NCBI GenBank assembly: GCA_949291945.1
Contig: CASEXH010000001.1
Coordinates: 186,001 to 250,000, forward strand
Direction of reading: 5' to 3'
From: an uncultured Bacillota bacterium
Lineage (GTDB): Bacteria; Bacillota; Clostridia; Lachnospirales; Lachnospiraceae
DNA: 64,000 nt
Made by a program: the position numbers and the translations under genes. The notes beneath the pieces are model-generated. The model saw nothing but the letters and a program-made list of their open reading frames with translations. It made no database searches and was not told the DNA's origin. The first letter of the stretch is position 1. Each line of letters begins with the position of its first letter. Of the stretch, positions 1 through 8,724 are shown piece after piece.

Positions 1-1370
1 CTGCGGATACCCTCTTCTTCTTTACGCACTACCAGAGTGATCTTACTGTGTGTCTTCAATCCCAAAAGTCCGTAGATAACATGGCAGCCGGCTTTCTCCA
101 GCTTCTTGGCCCAGACAATATTATTTTCCTCATCAAATCTGGCCTTCAGCTCTACAAGGACCGTAACCTGCTTTCCATTTTCTGCTGCCTGAGCCAGGGC
201 TGCGATAATCGGAGAATTTCCACTGACACGGTAAAGGGTCTGTTTAATAGCCAATACCTCCGGATCCCTGGAAGCCTGGCGCACAAAGTCCACTACGGGG
301 TCAAAACTCATATATGGGTGATGGAGAAGAATATCCTGTCTGCGGATCTGGGTAAAGATATCCTCGTCTGTCATCATCTCTTTTACCGGTGCCGGGGTAT
401 AAGGAGGTACCTTCAGGTCGTCAAAGCCTTCCAGCTTATACATCTTCATCAGGAAGGTCAGGTCAAGAGGTCCATTAATATAGTGGATATCCTCCTCTTT
501 CATATCAAATTCCATTTTTAAGATCTTCAGCAGTCTGGGATCCATCTTTTCTTCTACATCCAGGCGGATCACTTCACCCCACTGTCTTTTCTTTAACTGC
601 TTTTCAATCTCTGTAAGGAGATCTGCAGCTTCATCCTCATCAATGGTCAGATCCGCATTCCGGATGATCCTGTAGGGGCATGCACAGACTACTGTATTGC
701 TCAAAAACAGTTTTCCGATATTTCTTTCAATGATCTCTTCCAGGAGCACTACTGTGGTCTTATCCTTCTTATCTCCCGGAATCTCAATAATCCTGGGAAG
801 CACAGAGGGAACCTGAACCGTGGCAAATTCCAGTTCTTCTTTATCCTTTTTCCCTTTTTTTGCAATAAGAGCTCCAATATTTAAAGTTTTATTTCTGACC
901 AAAGGAAAAGGTCTGGCACTGTCCATGGCCATGGGTGTCAGAACCGGGTAAACAGCCTCTTCAAAATACTGATCCACGAAGGCCTGTTGGTCCTCTGTAA
1001 GGTCCTCATGCTTTTCTACAACCTTCACCCCTGCTTTTTTCAGTGCAGGAAGAAGAGAACGGTTATAGGTACTGTACTGAGCCTGGATAAACCTCTTCAC
1101 CTCAGGAGCCAGAGCCTTCAACTGTTCTTTCGGTGTCATGCCGGCGATATCCGGTTTTGTATACTTTGCATGAACCATGTCCTTTAAAGACGCAACCCGG
1201 ACCATGAAAAATTCATCCAGATTAGAAGCCGTAATACTTAAAAATTTTAATCTTTCAAATAATGGTATACTTTTATCTCTGGCCTCGGAAAGAACCCTCT
1301 CATTAAATCCCAGCCAGCTGATCTCTCTGTTCCAATAATATTCTGGTTTTGTATATGCTTTATAATCCAT
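1..1370 (-). CDS. ppk1: Polyphosphate kinase 1, N-terminal ~456 residues (cut by left window edge)
   Basis: Reversibly transfers the gamma phosphate of ATP onto inorganic polyphosphate. The reading frame runs open from the ATG at 1370 to the window edge, about 456 codons of a family usually near 700. It begins MDYKAYTKPEYYWNREISWL, the typical PPK1 N-domain with the NREISWL and NLDEFFMVR motifs, and later shows HHPYMSFDPVVDFVRQA and DPEVLAIKQTLYR, which belong to the first catalytic domain. The second catalytic domain with the phosphohistidine loop would lie outside the window. It starts 12 bases after the ppx stop, so ppx and ppk1 are almost certainly cotranscribed, a common pairing of polyphosphate breakdown and synthesis. 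Confidence 0.95.
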   Translation of the reverse strand, partial: MDYKAYTKPEYYWNREISWLGFNERVLSEARDKSIPLFERLKFLSITASNLDEFFMVRVASLKDMVHAKYTKPDIAGMTPKEQLKALAPEVKRFIQAQYSTYNRSLLPALKKAGVKVVEKHEDLTEDQQAFVDQYFEEAVYPVLTPMAMDSARPFPLVRNKTLNIGALIAKKGKKDKEELEFATVQVPSVLPRIIEIPGDKKDKTTVVLLEEIIERNIGKLFLSNTVVCACPYRIIRNADLTIDEDEAADLLTEIEKQLKKRQWGEVIRLDVEEKMDPRLLKILKMEFDMKEEDIHYINGPLDLTFLMKMYKLEGFDDLKVPPYTPAPVKEMMTDEDIFTQIRRQDILLHHPYMSFDPVVDFVRQASRDPEVLAIKQTLYRVSGNSPIIAALAQAAENGKQVTVLVELKARFDEENNIVWAKKLEKAGCHVIYGLLGLKTHSKITLVVRKEEEGIR

Positions 1371-1382
1371 TGTTCCAGCCTC

Positions 1383-2927
1383 CTATTTTTGTTTCTTTCT
1401 CTTCAATACCGGACGGATACTGAAAATCTCTTCAAAGAAATCCGCAGCTTCTGTAAGCAGCGCCTTTTCCAAAGTCAGATCTTCCTTGGAGTTCACCCGC
1501 ATGATCAGTTCCTGATCCTTAACGGCAGCACTGATCTCTTCAATTTTTTGTTTATGGCTTCTGTCCAGCACATTTGCCACACGCATAATCGCTGTCAGCT
1601 TAGCTACCTGCATATAATCCTTCCGGTCGATCATTGCTTTGGAATCTGCCTCATTATAGTACTCAAAAGGCATTTTGATAAATTTCACCACATTAGCGAT
1701 CAACTCCCTTTCTGCATGGGAAAGGCCGATAATCTCCGTGGACATGATAATCTCATAAGCGCACTGAGAAGAATTGCTGGAACTGATAAAGTTTCCGCAG
1801 TCGTGCAGAATTGCGGCAATCTGAAGAAGCAGGCGTTCTCTTGGACCCATACCATGTACTTTCTTCATTCCATCAAAAATTGCCAGCGCATTTTTCAGCA
1901 CACACTGGGTATGGCTTTTTCCGCTCATATATCTCTTTCCAATATTTTTGGCAGAAACTATAATATCATTTTCAAAGTTATGCTTGCTCTTTATAAACTT
2001 ATGCTTCTCTGCATAATCATAAGAAATACCGTCGTTCAGCTGGGTACCCGGCAGCCACATAGTCTGAGCCCCCAGTTCCTCCACAAATACCCGGTATATA
2101 ATCATGGCCGGGATCAGAATCTCTGCATATTCCAAAGAAACATCCAGGGAAACGGAAATCTCCTCCGGAGAATGACTCACCACCCACTGATACTCCTCCA
2201 TAAAAGCATCATAGCTCACCGTACGGTTTTCCTTCATACTCTGCTTATCCTCAAAGAGTTTATCCAGGAAAGAGTCCCCCATAAGGATGATATTGTCTAT
2301 TTTTCTGTCTTTCAGATGCAGTTTTTTAAACCCGAGGATCTGATTATGTACCAGTTCCTCTACCATTTTCTCATAATGGGTAGTTTCTTTTTCTACTGGA
2401 TACAAAATTTCTCTTACACGCAGGCTTCCCAGCATAAAGCGCTGCGTTGTCAGCAGAGCATCTTTATCAAAAAGAGAGATCTGCATATTTCCTCCGCCTA
2501 CTTCAATAATGGCGGTTCCCTTCTGGATCATTTTTGTAAAAGATTCTTCTTTTGCCGCCACAGATTTGTAGCCGAAAAATCTCTGTTCGGAGTTGCTGAG
2601 TATCTCTACCCGGATCCCGGTCTTCTGATAAACCTGCTCCAGAACGATCCAGACATTTTCTGCTTCCTGCAGCGTACTGGTAGCACAGGCTCTGTAGTTC
2701 TCTACCTGGTATCCCTCCATGATGTGTGCAAAATCTTTAAGGATATGGCAAAGCTGGCTGGCTGTATCAAAAGCAATCTTTCCTTTTCCATAAGTGTCCC
2801 TTCCGATTTCAAGTCTCTGACGTATTTCCTCTACCTGCCGGATTCCTATTCTGGGCGACATTTCATAGATGTCCATGCATACATTATAGGAACCTACGTC
2901 GATAGCGGCGAATGTTGTAATTCCCAT
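1383..2927 (-). CDS. ppx: Exopolyphosphatase / Ppx-GppA family phosphatase with C-terminal HD domain
   Basis: 514 residues, the usual length for the long Ppx/GppA proteins. The N-terminal ASKHA fold shows AIDVGSYN (residues 8-15), SNSEQRFFGYKS around residue 111 (the catalytic Glu region) and the second phosphate loop IEVGGGNMQIS near 141-151. The last third has an HD-type signature, ILHDCGNF. The family hydrolyses terminal phosphate from polyphosphate and often also pppGpp; sequence alone cannot separate these. It lies directly upstream of ppk1. A 582-codon open frame on the opposite strand of this gene is an antisense artefact. Confidence 0.93.
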   Translation of the reverse strand: MGITTFAAIDVGSYNVCMDIYEMSPRIGIRQVEEIRQRLEIGRDTYGKGKIAFDTASQLCHILKDFAHIMEGYQVENYRACATSTLQEAENVWIVLEQVYQKTGIRVEILSNSEQRFFGYKSVAAKEESFTKMIQKGTAIIEVGGGNMQISLFDKDALLTTQRFMLGSLRVREILYPVEKETTHYEKMVEELVHNQILGFKKLHLKDRKIDNIILMGDSFLDKLFEDKQSMKENRTVSYDAFMEEYQWVVSHSPEEISVSLDVSLEYAEILIPAMIIYRVFVEELGAQTMWLPGTQLNDGISYDYAEKHKFIKSKHNFENDIIVSAKNIGKRYMSGKSHTQCVLKNALAIFDGMKKVHGMGPRERLLLQIAAILHDCGNFISSSNSSQCAYEIIMSTEIIGLSHAERELIANVVKFIKMPFEYYNEADSKAMIDRKDYMQVAKLTAIMRVANVLDRSHKQKIEEISAAVKDQELIMRVNSKEDLTLEKALLTEAADFFEEIFSIRPVLKRKKQK

Positions 2928-2967
2928 TTCTCCTTTTTTCTCCTCCTGTCTGTTCTTTCTTCCTGCT

Positions 2968-3864
2968 TCAGGCAGGGGAACAGCTCCCCTCCCCGGATAT
3001 TTCAGGTTTTCCGAGAAATTCTTTCAGCTTCTCGTATTCTTTTTCTGCTGTATGGTACCCTTCCTGATAAAGGGCTTCTAATTTTTCTCGATCCTTTTCA
3101 ATTCTGCCAATTTCCACCGGTTTCTCAGGACAGATAACAAATACTCTGCCTGCTTTCTCCTCCCGGATCAGATAGTCCAGAGTTTCATTATAGCGGATAT
3201 GCCGGTCTTTCATTCGTTCCACAAGTCTTGGAAATTCTTTCTGATAACGAAGCCGGATAAGGGGCATAACTTTATTCGGCCCTTTTCTGTAGCTCCGATC
3301 TCTTGTGAGAACGACTACTGTTTTCTCGTTTCCCAGCTCCTGAGATTTTTTTACCGGTATGGAATCTCCGATCCCTCCGTCCAGATAAGGCTGTTTTCTG
3401 ATCCAGACCGTTCTGGACAAAAGGGGCAGGGAACTGGAAGCCCGGACATAATGGATTCCTTTATGCATATCATCGATTTTTTTATACTCTGCTTTCCCTG
3501 TCCGGCAATTGGTGACTACCGCATAGAATTCCGTAGGATTCCTATCATAAGCTTCATAATCATAGGGATTCAGTTCCTCAGGAATCTTCCTGTAGCACAT
3601 ATCCACCCCAAACATATCTCCTGTTTTCAGCAGGCTTTTAAAGCTGCAGTAATCATCATCATCTAAATAATCTGTGTTTGTCTCAAATCCTCTTCTTCTC
3701 TGCTTGGACAGGTAACTGCAGGCATGACAGGCACCTGCAGACACACCGATACAGGTGTGAAAAGAAATATCTTTATCCAGGAAAAAGTCCAGCACTCCTG
3801 CGGTAAAAGCTCCCCGCATACCGCCTCCCTCCAGGACAAGGCCTGTTTTACTGTTCCAATTCAT
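2968..3864 (-). CDS. Patatin-like phospholipase (RssA/YjjU type)
   Basis: 298 residues with the full patatin catalytic set: the oxyanion loop EGGGMRGAF at 12-20, the nucleophile elbow GVSAG at 40-44 (Ser42) and the catalytic aspartate in YLDGGIGDSIP (Asp162). Ser-Asp dyad enzymes of this group hydrolyse acyl esters in lipids; the natural substrate is not known. There is no signal peptide, so it is probably cytosolic or membrane-peripheral. It ends 40 bases upstream of the ppx start and may be in the same transcription unit, although its function does not obviously relate to polyphosphate. Confidence 0.88.
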   Translation of the reverse strand: MNWNSKTGLVLEGGGMRGAFTAGVLDFFLDKDISFHTCIGVSAGACHACSYLSKQRRRGFETNTDYLDDDDYCSFKSLLKTGDMFGVDMCYRKIPEELNPYDYEAYDRNPTEFYAVVTNCRTGKAEYKKIDDMHKGIHYVRASSSLPLLSRTVWIRKQPYLDGGIGDSIPVKKSQELGNEKTVVVLTRDRSYRKGPNKVMPLIRLRYQKEFPRLVERMKDRHIRYNETLDYLIREEKAGRVFVICPEKPVEIGRIEKDREKLEALYQEGYHTAEKEYEKLKEFLGKPEISGEGSCSPA

Positions 3865-4055
3865 AAAGTCCCTTCTTTCTGTTTATCATTTTTATTGTAA
3901 CACGAAAACATGTAGTTAAAAAGTTAAATCCATTTAAAAAAGCTCAACCAGCAAAAAATTAAAATCAAATTATAAATCTTATTCTATTTTTCTTATCTTT
4001 TCTAAAAAAGAGCCCCGATCATTATCATACCGGAACTCCTTCTTACTCTGTATCA

Positions 4056-4496
4056 CTAACTACTTTTAGCTTCCTGTTTTTGTTTGTATATTTCTTTCAA
4101 ATCCTCCACAGCCATGGCAACATCCATCGTATGAAATCCCAGATAGCAGCTTCTCATCAGTGGCGCATCCGCTTGAGAATAAATCTGTTTACTGCTTTCA
4201 TCGGTATAAAAATGCCAATACCGATATACATATCCCATCCAATATACTTCTTCCCGGTCATAATTTTCACCTGTGCATTTTTCTAAGATCACTTCATCCA
4301 TCAGATTCTCCAGGATATATTCTTCCCCGGCCCACTGCAATCGGTCATAAGGATAATCCATAAATGCCGCTGTCTGACTGTTCATATATTTTTCTGCAAA
4401 GTCCGGATATTTTATATCATTTTTCAGGGCCAGTTCAAATAACCGCCCCTGAATATCGCACAGCTGCAGTTCAAATGTTGAAAGTTCTTTTTTCAT
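4056..4496 (-). CDS. Uncharacterised small soluble protein (146 residues)
   Basis: I do not recognise this family. The ATG at 4496 is preferred over a TTG 23 codons upstream because GAGGAAAG lies seven bases before it. The protein begins MKKELSTFELQLCDIQGRLF, is rich in Tyr, Trp and Glu, has no membrane segment, signal peptide or Cys motif, and looks mostly helical. A good promoter at 4617-4645 suggests it is transcribed alone. The short, highly acidic, aromatic-rich composition is seen in some antitoxin-like and immunity-like proteins, but nothing here proves that. No partner gene is adjacent. Confidence 0.6.
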   Translation of the reverse strand: MKKELSTFELQLCDIQGRLFELALKNDIKYPDFAEKYMNSQTAAFMDYPYDRLQWAGEEYILENLMDEVILEKCTGENYDREEVYWMGYVYRYWHFYTDESSKQIYSQADAPLMRSCYLGFHTMDVAMAVEDLKEIYKQKQEAKSS

Positions 4497-4616
4497 GACT
4501 TGCTTTCCTCTTCCTGGAGTTTTTCTCTCTTTCAGTGTACTTCTATTTCCACAGGCTTTATTCAACTCCAGGGCTGTATATCTTGCCTTATACTTTAATA
4601 CTCACTCCTGGATTAA

Positions 4617-4645
4617 ATAATACCTAAAAAAATATGGATTTACAA
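4617..4645 (-). promoter_or_regulatory. Predicted sigma-A promoter of the 146-residue gene
   Basis: On the minus strand TTGTAA and TATTAT are separated by 17 bases. The start site would fall near 4610, giving a leader of about 115 bases. The rest of the 280-base gap up to the tRNA (4646-4802) shows no recognisable gene on either strand. Confidence 0.55.
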
Positions 4646-4802
4646 GTGGAAATCAGCGTAATGATCTCATCCAAGAGTATGTACAGGGTTTGGGGGGAAA
4701 TATATCTATGGGCAAATCAACAAAAAAGAGCTGAGAAATAAAGAAACCGATAGTGCTTGCAGAAAACGAAAAAAGCAAATACATACTTTTCTGCATTATG
4801 CA

Positions 4803-4840
4803 ACACAAAATAAAAAGAAGCCTGTAAAAACAAGCCTCTT
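4803..4840 (-). terminator. Intrinsic terminator after tRNA-Leu
   Basis: Ten-pair stem with two G-U pairs (arms at 4815-4824 and 4831-4840), six-base loop, followed on the minus strand by a T-rich run. Confidence 0.75.
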
Positions 4841-4845
4841 AGTAC

Positions 4846-4928
4846 TGCCGGCAGCGGGACTTGAACCCGCACGTGGTTGCCCACAACAGATTTTGAGTCT
4901 GCCTCGTCTGCCATTCCGACACGCCGGC
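4846..4928 (-). tRNA. tRNA-Leu (anticodon CAA)
   Basis: 83 bases folding as a class II tRNA. The acceptor GCCGGCG pairs with the 3' end, the T arm contains GGTTCAAGTC, and the anticodon stem CAGA/TCTG encloses a CTCAAAA loop, giving anticodon CAA for UUG codons. A long variable arm is present. CCA is not encoded; the discriminator base is A. Confidence 0.95.
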
Positions 4929-4950
4929 ATCTTTCGCTGAACCGATAGTT

Positions 4951-4979
4951 AGAATATCACAAATTCGGGAGAATTGCAA
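4951..4979 (-). promoter_or_regulatory. Promoter of tRNA-Leu
   Basis: Minus-strand TTGCAA, 17-base spacer, TATTCT, about 22 bases from the first tRNA base. The -35 box is part of an inverted repeat (4969-4997, ten-base arms around a nine-base loop) that may also form the 3' end of the lysA transcript; no T-run follows it. Confidence 0.7.
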
Positions 4980-5044
4980 GTGTTTTCTGCAATTCTCCTG
5001 TAATCCCTAACAGTTCAGCCATGGAACTGTCCTCTTCTCTGTCC

Positions 5045-6322
5045 TTACTTATTGCAGTCCAGTTCCTTATAGATATCAAAACAGTCAAAAGTAGCAAAAT
5101 AATCCTTTGGTGTCTCCGCTCTTCTGATAAGCTGAGCAGTTCCATCCTCTTTCAGCAAAATCTCTGCGGATTTTAATTTTCCATTGTAGTTATATCCCAT
5201 AGCAAATCCATGTGCCCCTGTATCATGGATCACCAGAAGGTCTCCCATATCAATCTTCGGCAGCATTCTGTCCACTGCGAATTTATCATTGTTTTCACAG
5301 AGGGAACCGGTGATATCATATTTATGGTCACAAGGCTGATCTTCCTTGCCCATAACTGTGATATGATGGTAAGCCCCGTACATAGCCGGACGCATAAGAT
5401 TTACCGCACAGGCGTCTACTCCGATATATTCTTTATAGATATGTTTTTCATGGATTGCTTTTGTTACCAGGCAGCCGTAAGGTCCCATCATAAAACGGCC
5501 CAGCTCTGTGTAGATAGCCACGTCTCCCATGCCTGCCGGAACCAGAACTTCCTCGTAAACTTTCCGGACGCCTTCGCCAATAGCCCGGATATCATTTGCC
5601 TCCTGGTCAGGACGGTAAGGAATTCCCACACCGCCGGAAAGATTGATAAAGCATACCTTAGCTCCTGTCTCTTTCTGAAGCTTTACTGCCAGTTCAAAAA
5701 GCTGTTTTGCCAGCATAGGATAATACTCGTTAGTCACAGTATTGCTGGCCAGGAAAGCATGGATACCGAACTCCTCTGCCCCCTTTGCTTTCAGAATACG
5801 GAAAGCCTCAAAAAGCTGCTCCTGAGTCATTCCGTACTTGGCATCTCCCGGATTGTCCATGATGCCATTGCTGATCTCAAAGATTCCACCTGGATTAAAA
5901 CGGCAGCTGATTCTCTTTGGAATAGTTCCGATGGCTTCTTCCAGGAAAGGAATATGGGTAATGTCGTCCAGATTGATCGTCGCTCCCATCTCATAAGCGT
6001 ACCGAAATTCTTCTGCCGGAGTATCATTGGAAGAAAACATAATGTCCTCTCCTGTGCAGCCTATGGCCTTAGACAGCATCAATTCTGTATAAGAGGAGCA
6101 GTCACATCCGAATCCATACTCTCGAAGAATCTGGATCAGGAAAGGATTGGGCGTTGCTTTAACAGCAAAGTATTCTTTAAAACCTTTATTCCAGGAAAAA
6201 GCCTCCTTCATAGCCCTGGCATTTTCTCTTATGCCTTTTTCATCGTATAGGTGAAAGGGCGTAGGAAACTCTTTCACAATTTCATCTAACTGTTCTTTTG
6301 TCACAAATGGTTTCTTCTCCAT
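5045..6322 (-). CDS. lysA: Diaminopimelate decarboxylase-type PLP enzyme
   Basis: Fold-type III decarboxylase that would convert meso-diaminopimelate to lysine. 425 residues from the ATG at 6322, chosen because AAGGAGAACAAAC precedes it; an upstream in-frame ATG has no such site. YFAVKATPN holds the PLP lysine, GCDCSSYTEL and MFSSNDTP follow the usual barrel order, INLSGGVGIPY is the glycine-rich phosphate loop, and GVDACAVNLMRP with HDTGAHGFAMGYNYNG gives the C-terminal active-site motifs. Related enzymes act on ornithine, arginine or carboxynorspermidine, so the exact substrate is inferred from the family. It has its own promoter at 6394-6422 and a leader of about 65 bases, too short for a lysine riboswitch. 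Confidence 0.85.
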   Translation of the reverse strand: MEKKPFVTKEQLDEIVKEFPTPFHLYDEKGIRENARAMKEAFSWNKGFKEYFAVKATPNPFLIQILREYGFGCDCSSYTELMLSKAIGCTGEDIMFSSNDTPAEEFRYAYEMGATINLDDITHIPFLEEAIGTIPKRISCRFNPGGIFEISNGIMDNPGDAKYGMTQEQLFEAFRILKAKGAEEFGIHAFLASNTVTNEYYPMLAKQLFELAVKLQKETGAKVCFINLSGGVGIPYRPDQEANDIRAIGEGVRKVYEEVLVPAGMGDVAIYTELGRFMMGPYGCLVTKAIHEKHIYKEYIGVDACAVNLMRPAMYGAYHHITVMGKEDQPCDHKYDITGSLCENNDKFAVDRMLPKIDMGDLLVIHDTGAHGFAMGYNYNGKLKSAEILLKEDGTAQLIRRAETPKDYFATFDCFDIYKELDCNK

Positions 6323-6393
6323 GTTTGTTCTCCTTTTTCTATTTAATCTGTATCTCAGCAAAAGGCTTCTCCGCCTGATAAAATCCAGAATTC

Positions 6394-6422
6394 ATTATAC
6401 GGAAATATCCTTTGATTTTCAA
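6394..6422 (-). promoter_or_regulatory. Promoter of lysA
   Basis: Minus-strand TTGAAA, 17-base spacer, consensus TATAAT. The start would be near 6387. Confidence 0.75.
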
Positions 6423-6450
6423 GTCATTCCTGCAATTCTTTATTAACTTT

Positions 6451-7116
6451 TTAACGCATTGACGCAATCCAGTCTCGAACTTCCAGCAAAGAGTCCATTT
6501 TTCCGTCTAAAATATCTTCTACACAGGAGGAATCCTTTAAAAGATCCGGCACCATTACCGTGATCATGCCTGCCTGGTGGGCAGAGCAGAGTCCATTGTA
6601 AGAATCCTCCAGGGCCAGAACTTTAGATGGAGGCAGCTTCAGGCCCCGGCAGGCTTTTAAATATATCTCCGGGTCCGGCTTTGCCCTGGAAACCATATTT
6701 CCTGTGATCACTGTCTGAAAATATTCCCTGATTCCCTCTTTCTCCAGATTGCCGACTGCGTGTTCCTGGCTGGAAGATGTGGCCACTGCCATAGGGATCT
6801 GCTCTTTCCTAAGAAAATCCAGCAGCTCGTGGAGGCCCTTTTTTGTAGGAAGTCCATTGGCCCGTACATATTCCTGAAAGACACTTCTGTACAATTCCTG
6901 AAATCTCTCAAAGGGAAAATTTCTCCCATATTTATTCTTAAAGTATTCCTCTCTGGTCTTTCTGTTAAGACCTAACGTATGATAGATATGATCTCCCAAA
7001 GGCCCATAGCCCATCCTCTCCCCTGCAATATTCCAGGAATACTGCACAATTCTTTCTGAATCAAACATCAGTCCGTCCATATCAAAGACAACGCCCAGTA
7101 TCTCTCTTCTATTCAT
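6451..7116 (-). CDS. HAD-superfamily phosphatase (beta-phosphoglucomutase-like)
   Basis: 221 residues from the ATG at 7116, which follows GGAGAGTAAAT. Motif I is VVFDMDGLMFDSE (nucleophile Asp and acid/base Asp), motif II is ATSSS, motif III the lysine in RAKPDPEIYLKA and motif IV LALEDSYNG. The helical cap between motifs I and II is the type used by phosphosugar phosphatases and beta-phosphoglucomutase. The true substrate cannot be read from sequence. It has no neighbour that suggests a pathway. Confidence 0.85.
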   Translation of the reverse strand: MNRREILGVVFDMDGLMFDSERIVQYSWNIAGERMGYGPLGDHIYHTLGLNRKTREEYFKNKYGRNFPFERFQELYRSVFQEYVRANGLPTKKGLHELLDFLRKEQIPMAVATSSSQEHAVGNLEKEGIREYFQTVITGNMVSRAKPDPEIYLKACRGLKLPPSKVLALEDSYNGLCSAHQAGMITVMVPDLLKDSSCVEDILDGKMDSLLEVRDWIASMR

Positions 7117-7177
7117 ATTTACTCTCCATTTCATTTCCTGCAGCCTCATTCTTCCCGTACTGCTCCCTGACAAATCG

Positions 7178-7226
7178 AAAAAAACCGCTGTACCGGAGTA
7201 TTCAACTCTCTCAGACTGTACAGCGG
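7178..7226 (-). terminator. Intrinsic terminator of pyk
   Basis: Nine-pair perfect stem (7185-7193 with 7218-7226) and seven T on the minus strand. It lies in the pyk to HAD gap, showing that pyk is not normally read into the HAD gene. Confidence 0.85.
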
Positions 7227-7239
7227 CTCTTGGCTCTTA

Positions 7240-8676
7240 TTAAACTACTTCCAAAACATGAAGCATATTGGTGACTCTTCCCTCTGCTTTAGTATTATTG
7301 GTGGCAGGGTCTCCTGCAGTGATGACCACTGTCTGACCTTTTTTTACAAGGCGCTTTCTCTTAATGGTCTCCATTGCATTTACGATAATATTCTCTGTAG
7401 TATCTTTAATATAACCTTTCAGCGGGATAACTCCCCAGTATAACTGCATCTTATGCTGCACCATCTCATTAGGCGTTACTGCATAGATTGGCATGGAAGG
7501 ACGGAAATTAGAAATCAGTCTTGCCGTCTTGCCTGACATAGTAGGAGTCACGATACATGCGGCGCCGATATTTCTGGCAGTACGCACAGAGGCAATACCA
7601 ATAGCGGAAGAAATTTTGCTCTGCTCATACATGGTCCTGTGGTGAATATATTTTTCATAGTCCACATACTGCTCTGTATTCTCAGCAATCTCATTCATCA
7701 TCTTCAGGGCTTCAATCGGATATTTGCCTGCCGCAGTCTCTCCGGAAAGCATAACTGCATCTGTACCGTCATAAATAGCATTTGCCACATCTGCTACTTC
7801 TGCTCTTGTAGGACGTGGGTTGCGGATCATAGAATCCAGCATCTGTGTAGCCGTGATAACCGGCACATAACGCTCATTACATTTTTTTATGATCATCTTC
7901 TGGATGTGAGGTACTTCCTGAGCCGGGATCTCTACGCCCAGATCTCCCCTGGCCACCATGATACCATCGGAAGCTTCGATGATTTCATCAATATTCTCCA
8001 CACCTTCCGCATTCTCAATTTTGGCAATGATAGAAATATGTTCTGCATGGTTTTCCTTAAGAATTTTACGGATTTCTTTAACGCCTTTGGCGCTCCGGAT
8101 AAAAGAGGCGGCGATAAAGTCAATGTCCTGCTGGATACCGAACAAAATATCGTCAATATCTTTTTCTGTAACAGCAGGAAGTTTTACCTTTACATTGGGC
8201 ACATTTACACCCTTCCGCTCGCCAAGCTCTCCGCCGTTTTCCACGTGACAGACAATATTGCCGCTCTTGATCTGTTTTACCTTCAGTTCAATCAGACCGT
8301 CGTCAATAAGGATTCTGTCTCCCGGTTTTACGTCCTTAGCCAGGCCTGGATAAGTTACACAGCAGCCGGTTTCATTTCCGGTCATTTCTTCTGTATAGAG
8401 AATGAATTCGCTGCCTTCTCTAAGGGTTACCTTCTTTCCTCCCTCCAGGAGTCCTGTTCGGATTTCGGGACCTTTCGTATCCAGGAGGATTGCCACCGGA
8501 CGGTCCAGCTCTTCTCTTACATTTTTCAGGAGATTCATACGCTCTCTCTGCTCTTCGTGGTCTCCATGGGAAAAATTAAACCTTGCCACATTCATTCCGT
8601 TTTTCACCAAAGATTTCATAACCGTTTTCTTATCCGTATTCGGTCCCATGGTGCAGATAATCTTAGTACTTCTCAT
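7240..8676 (-). CDS. pyk: Pyruvate kinase
   Basis: 478 residues; makes pyruvate and ATP from phosphoenolpyruvate and ADP. Visible motifs are CTMGPN and RFNFSHG at the N-terminus, DTKGPEIRTG, IIAKIENAEGVEN with the catalytic Lys, GDLGVEIP, the signature TATQMLDSM and the TRAEVADVANA and MLSGETAAG segments. It has the short form of the enzyme, without the C-terminal PEP-utilising extension of Bacillus pyruvate kinase. The start has AGGAGG ten bases upstream. The rhomboid-like gene ends 48 bases upstream on the same strand. Confidence 0.97.
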   Translation of the reverse strand: MRSTKIICTMGPNTDKKTVMKSLVKNGMNVARFNFSHGDHEEQRERMNLLKNVREELDRPVAILLDTKGPEIRTGLLEGGKKVTLREGSEFILYTEEMTGNETGCCVTYPGLAKDVKPGDRILIDDGLIELKVKQIKSGNIVCHVENGGELGERKGVNVPNVKVKLPAVTEKDIDDILFGIQQDIDFIAASFIRSAKGVKEIRKILKENHAEHISIIAKIENAEGVENIDEIIEASDGIMVARGDLGVEIPAQEVPHIQKMIIKKCNERYVPVITATQMLDSMIRNPRPTRAEVADVANAIYDGTDAVMLSGETAAGKYPIEALKMMNEIAENTEQYVDYEKYIHHRTMYEQSKISSAIGIASVRTARNIGAACIVTPTMSGKTARLISNFRPSMPIYAVTPNEMVQHKMQLYWGVIPLKGYIKDTTENIIVNAMETIKRKRLVKKGQTVVITAGDPATNNTKAEGRVTNMLHVLEVV

Positions 8677-8724
8677 CTCTTTTCTTCCTCCTATTTTTTA
8701 ATGTAAATGTCACTGTGTATTCTG

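Noticed and set aside
1389..3137. 582-codon open frame on the plus strand
   Set aside because: It is antisense to the well-supported ppx gene and the patatin gene end, has no protein-like motifs and no ribosome site.
4646..4802. Transposase remnant between the unknown gene and tRNA-Leu
   Set aside because: Short frames exist but none has recognisable motifs; I cannot support a call.
4957..5145. 62-codon minus-strand frame after lysA
   Set aside because: It overlaps the lysA end in another frame and the tRNA promoter; no ribosome site.
5210..6250. 346-codon plus-strand frame
   Set aside because: Antisense shadow of lysA; Cys/His-rich composition typical of a reversed reading of a real gene.
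6323..6393. Lysine riboswitch before lysA
   Set aside because: The leader is only about 65 bases, too short for the L-box, and shows none of its conserved loops.
7639..8706. 355-codon plus-strand frame
   Set aside because: Antisense shadow of pyk; no recognisable motif or start site.
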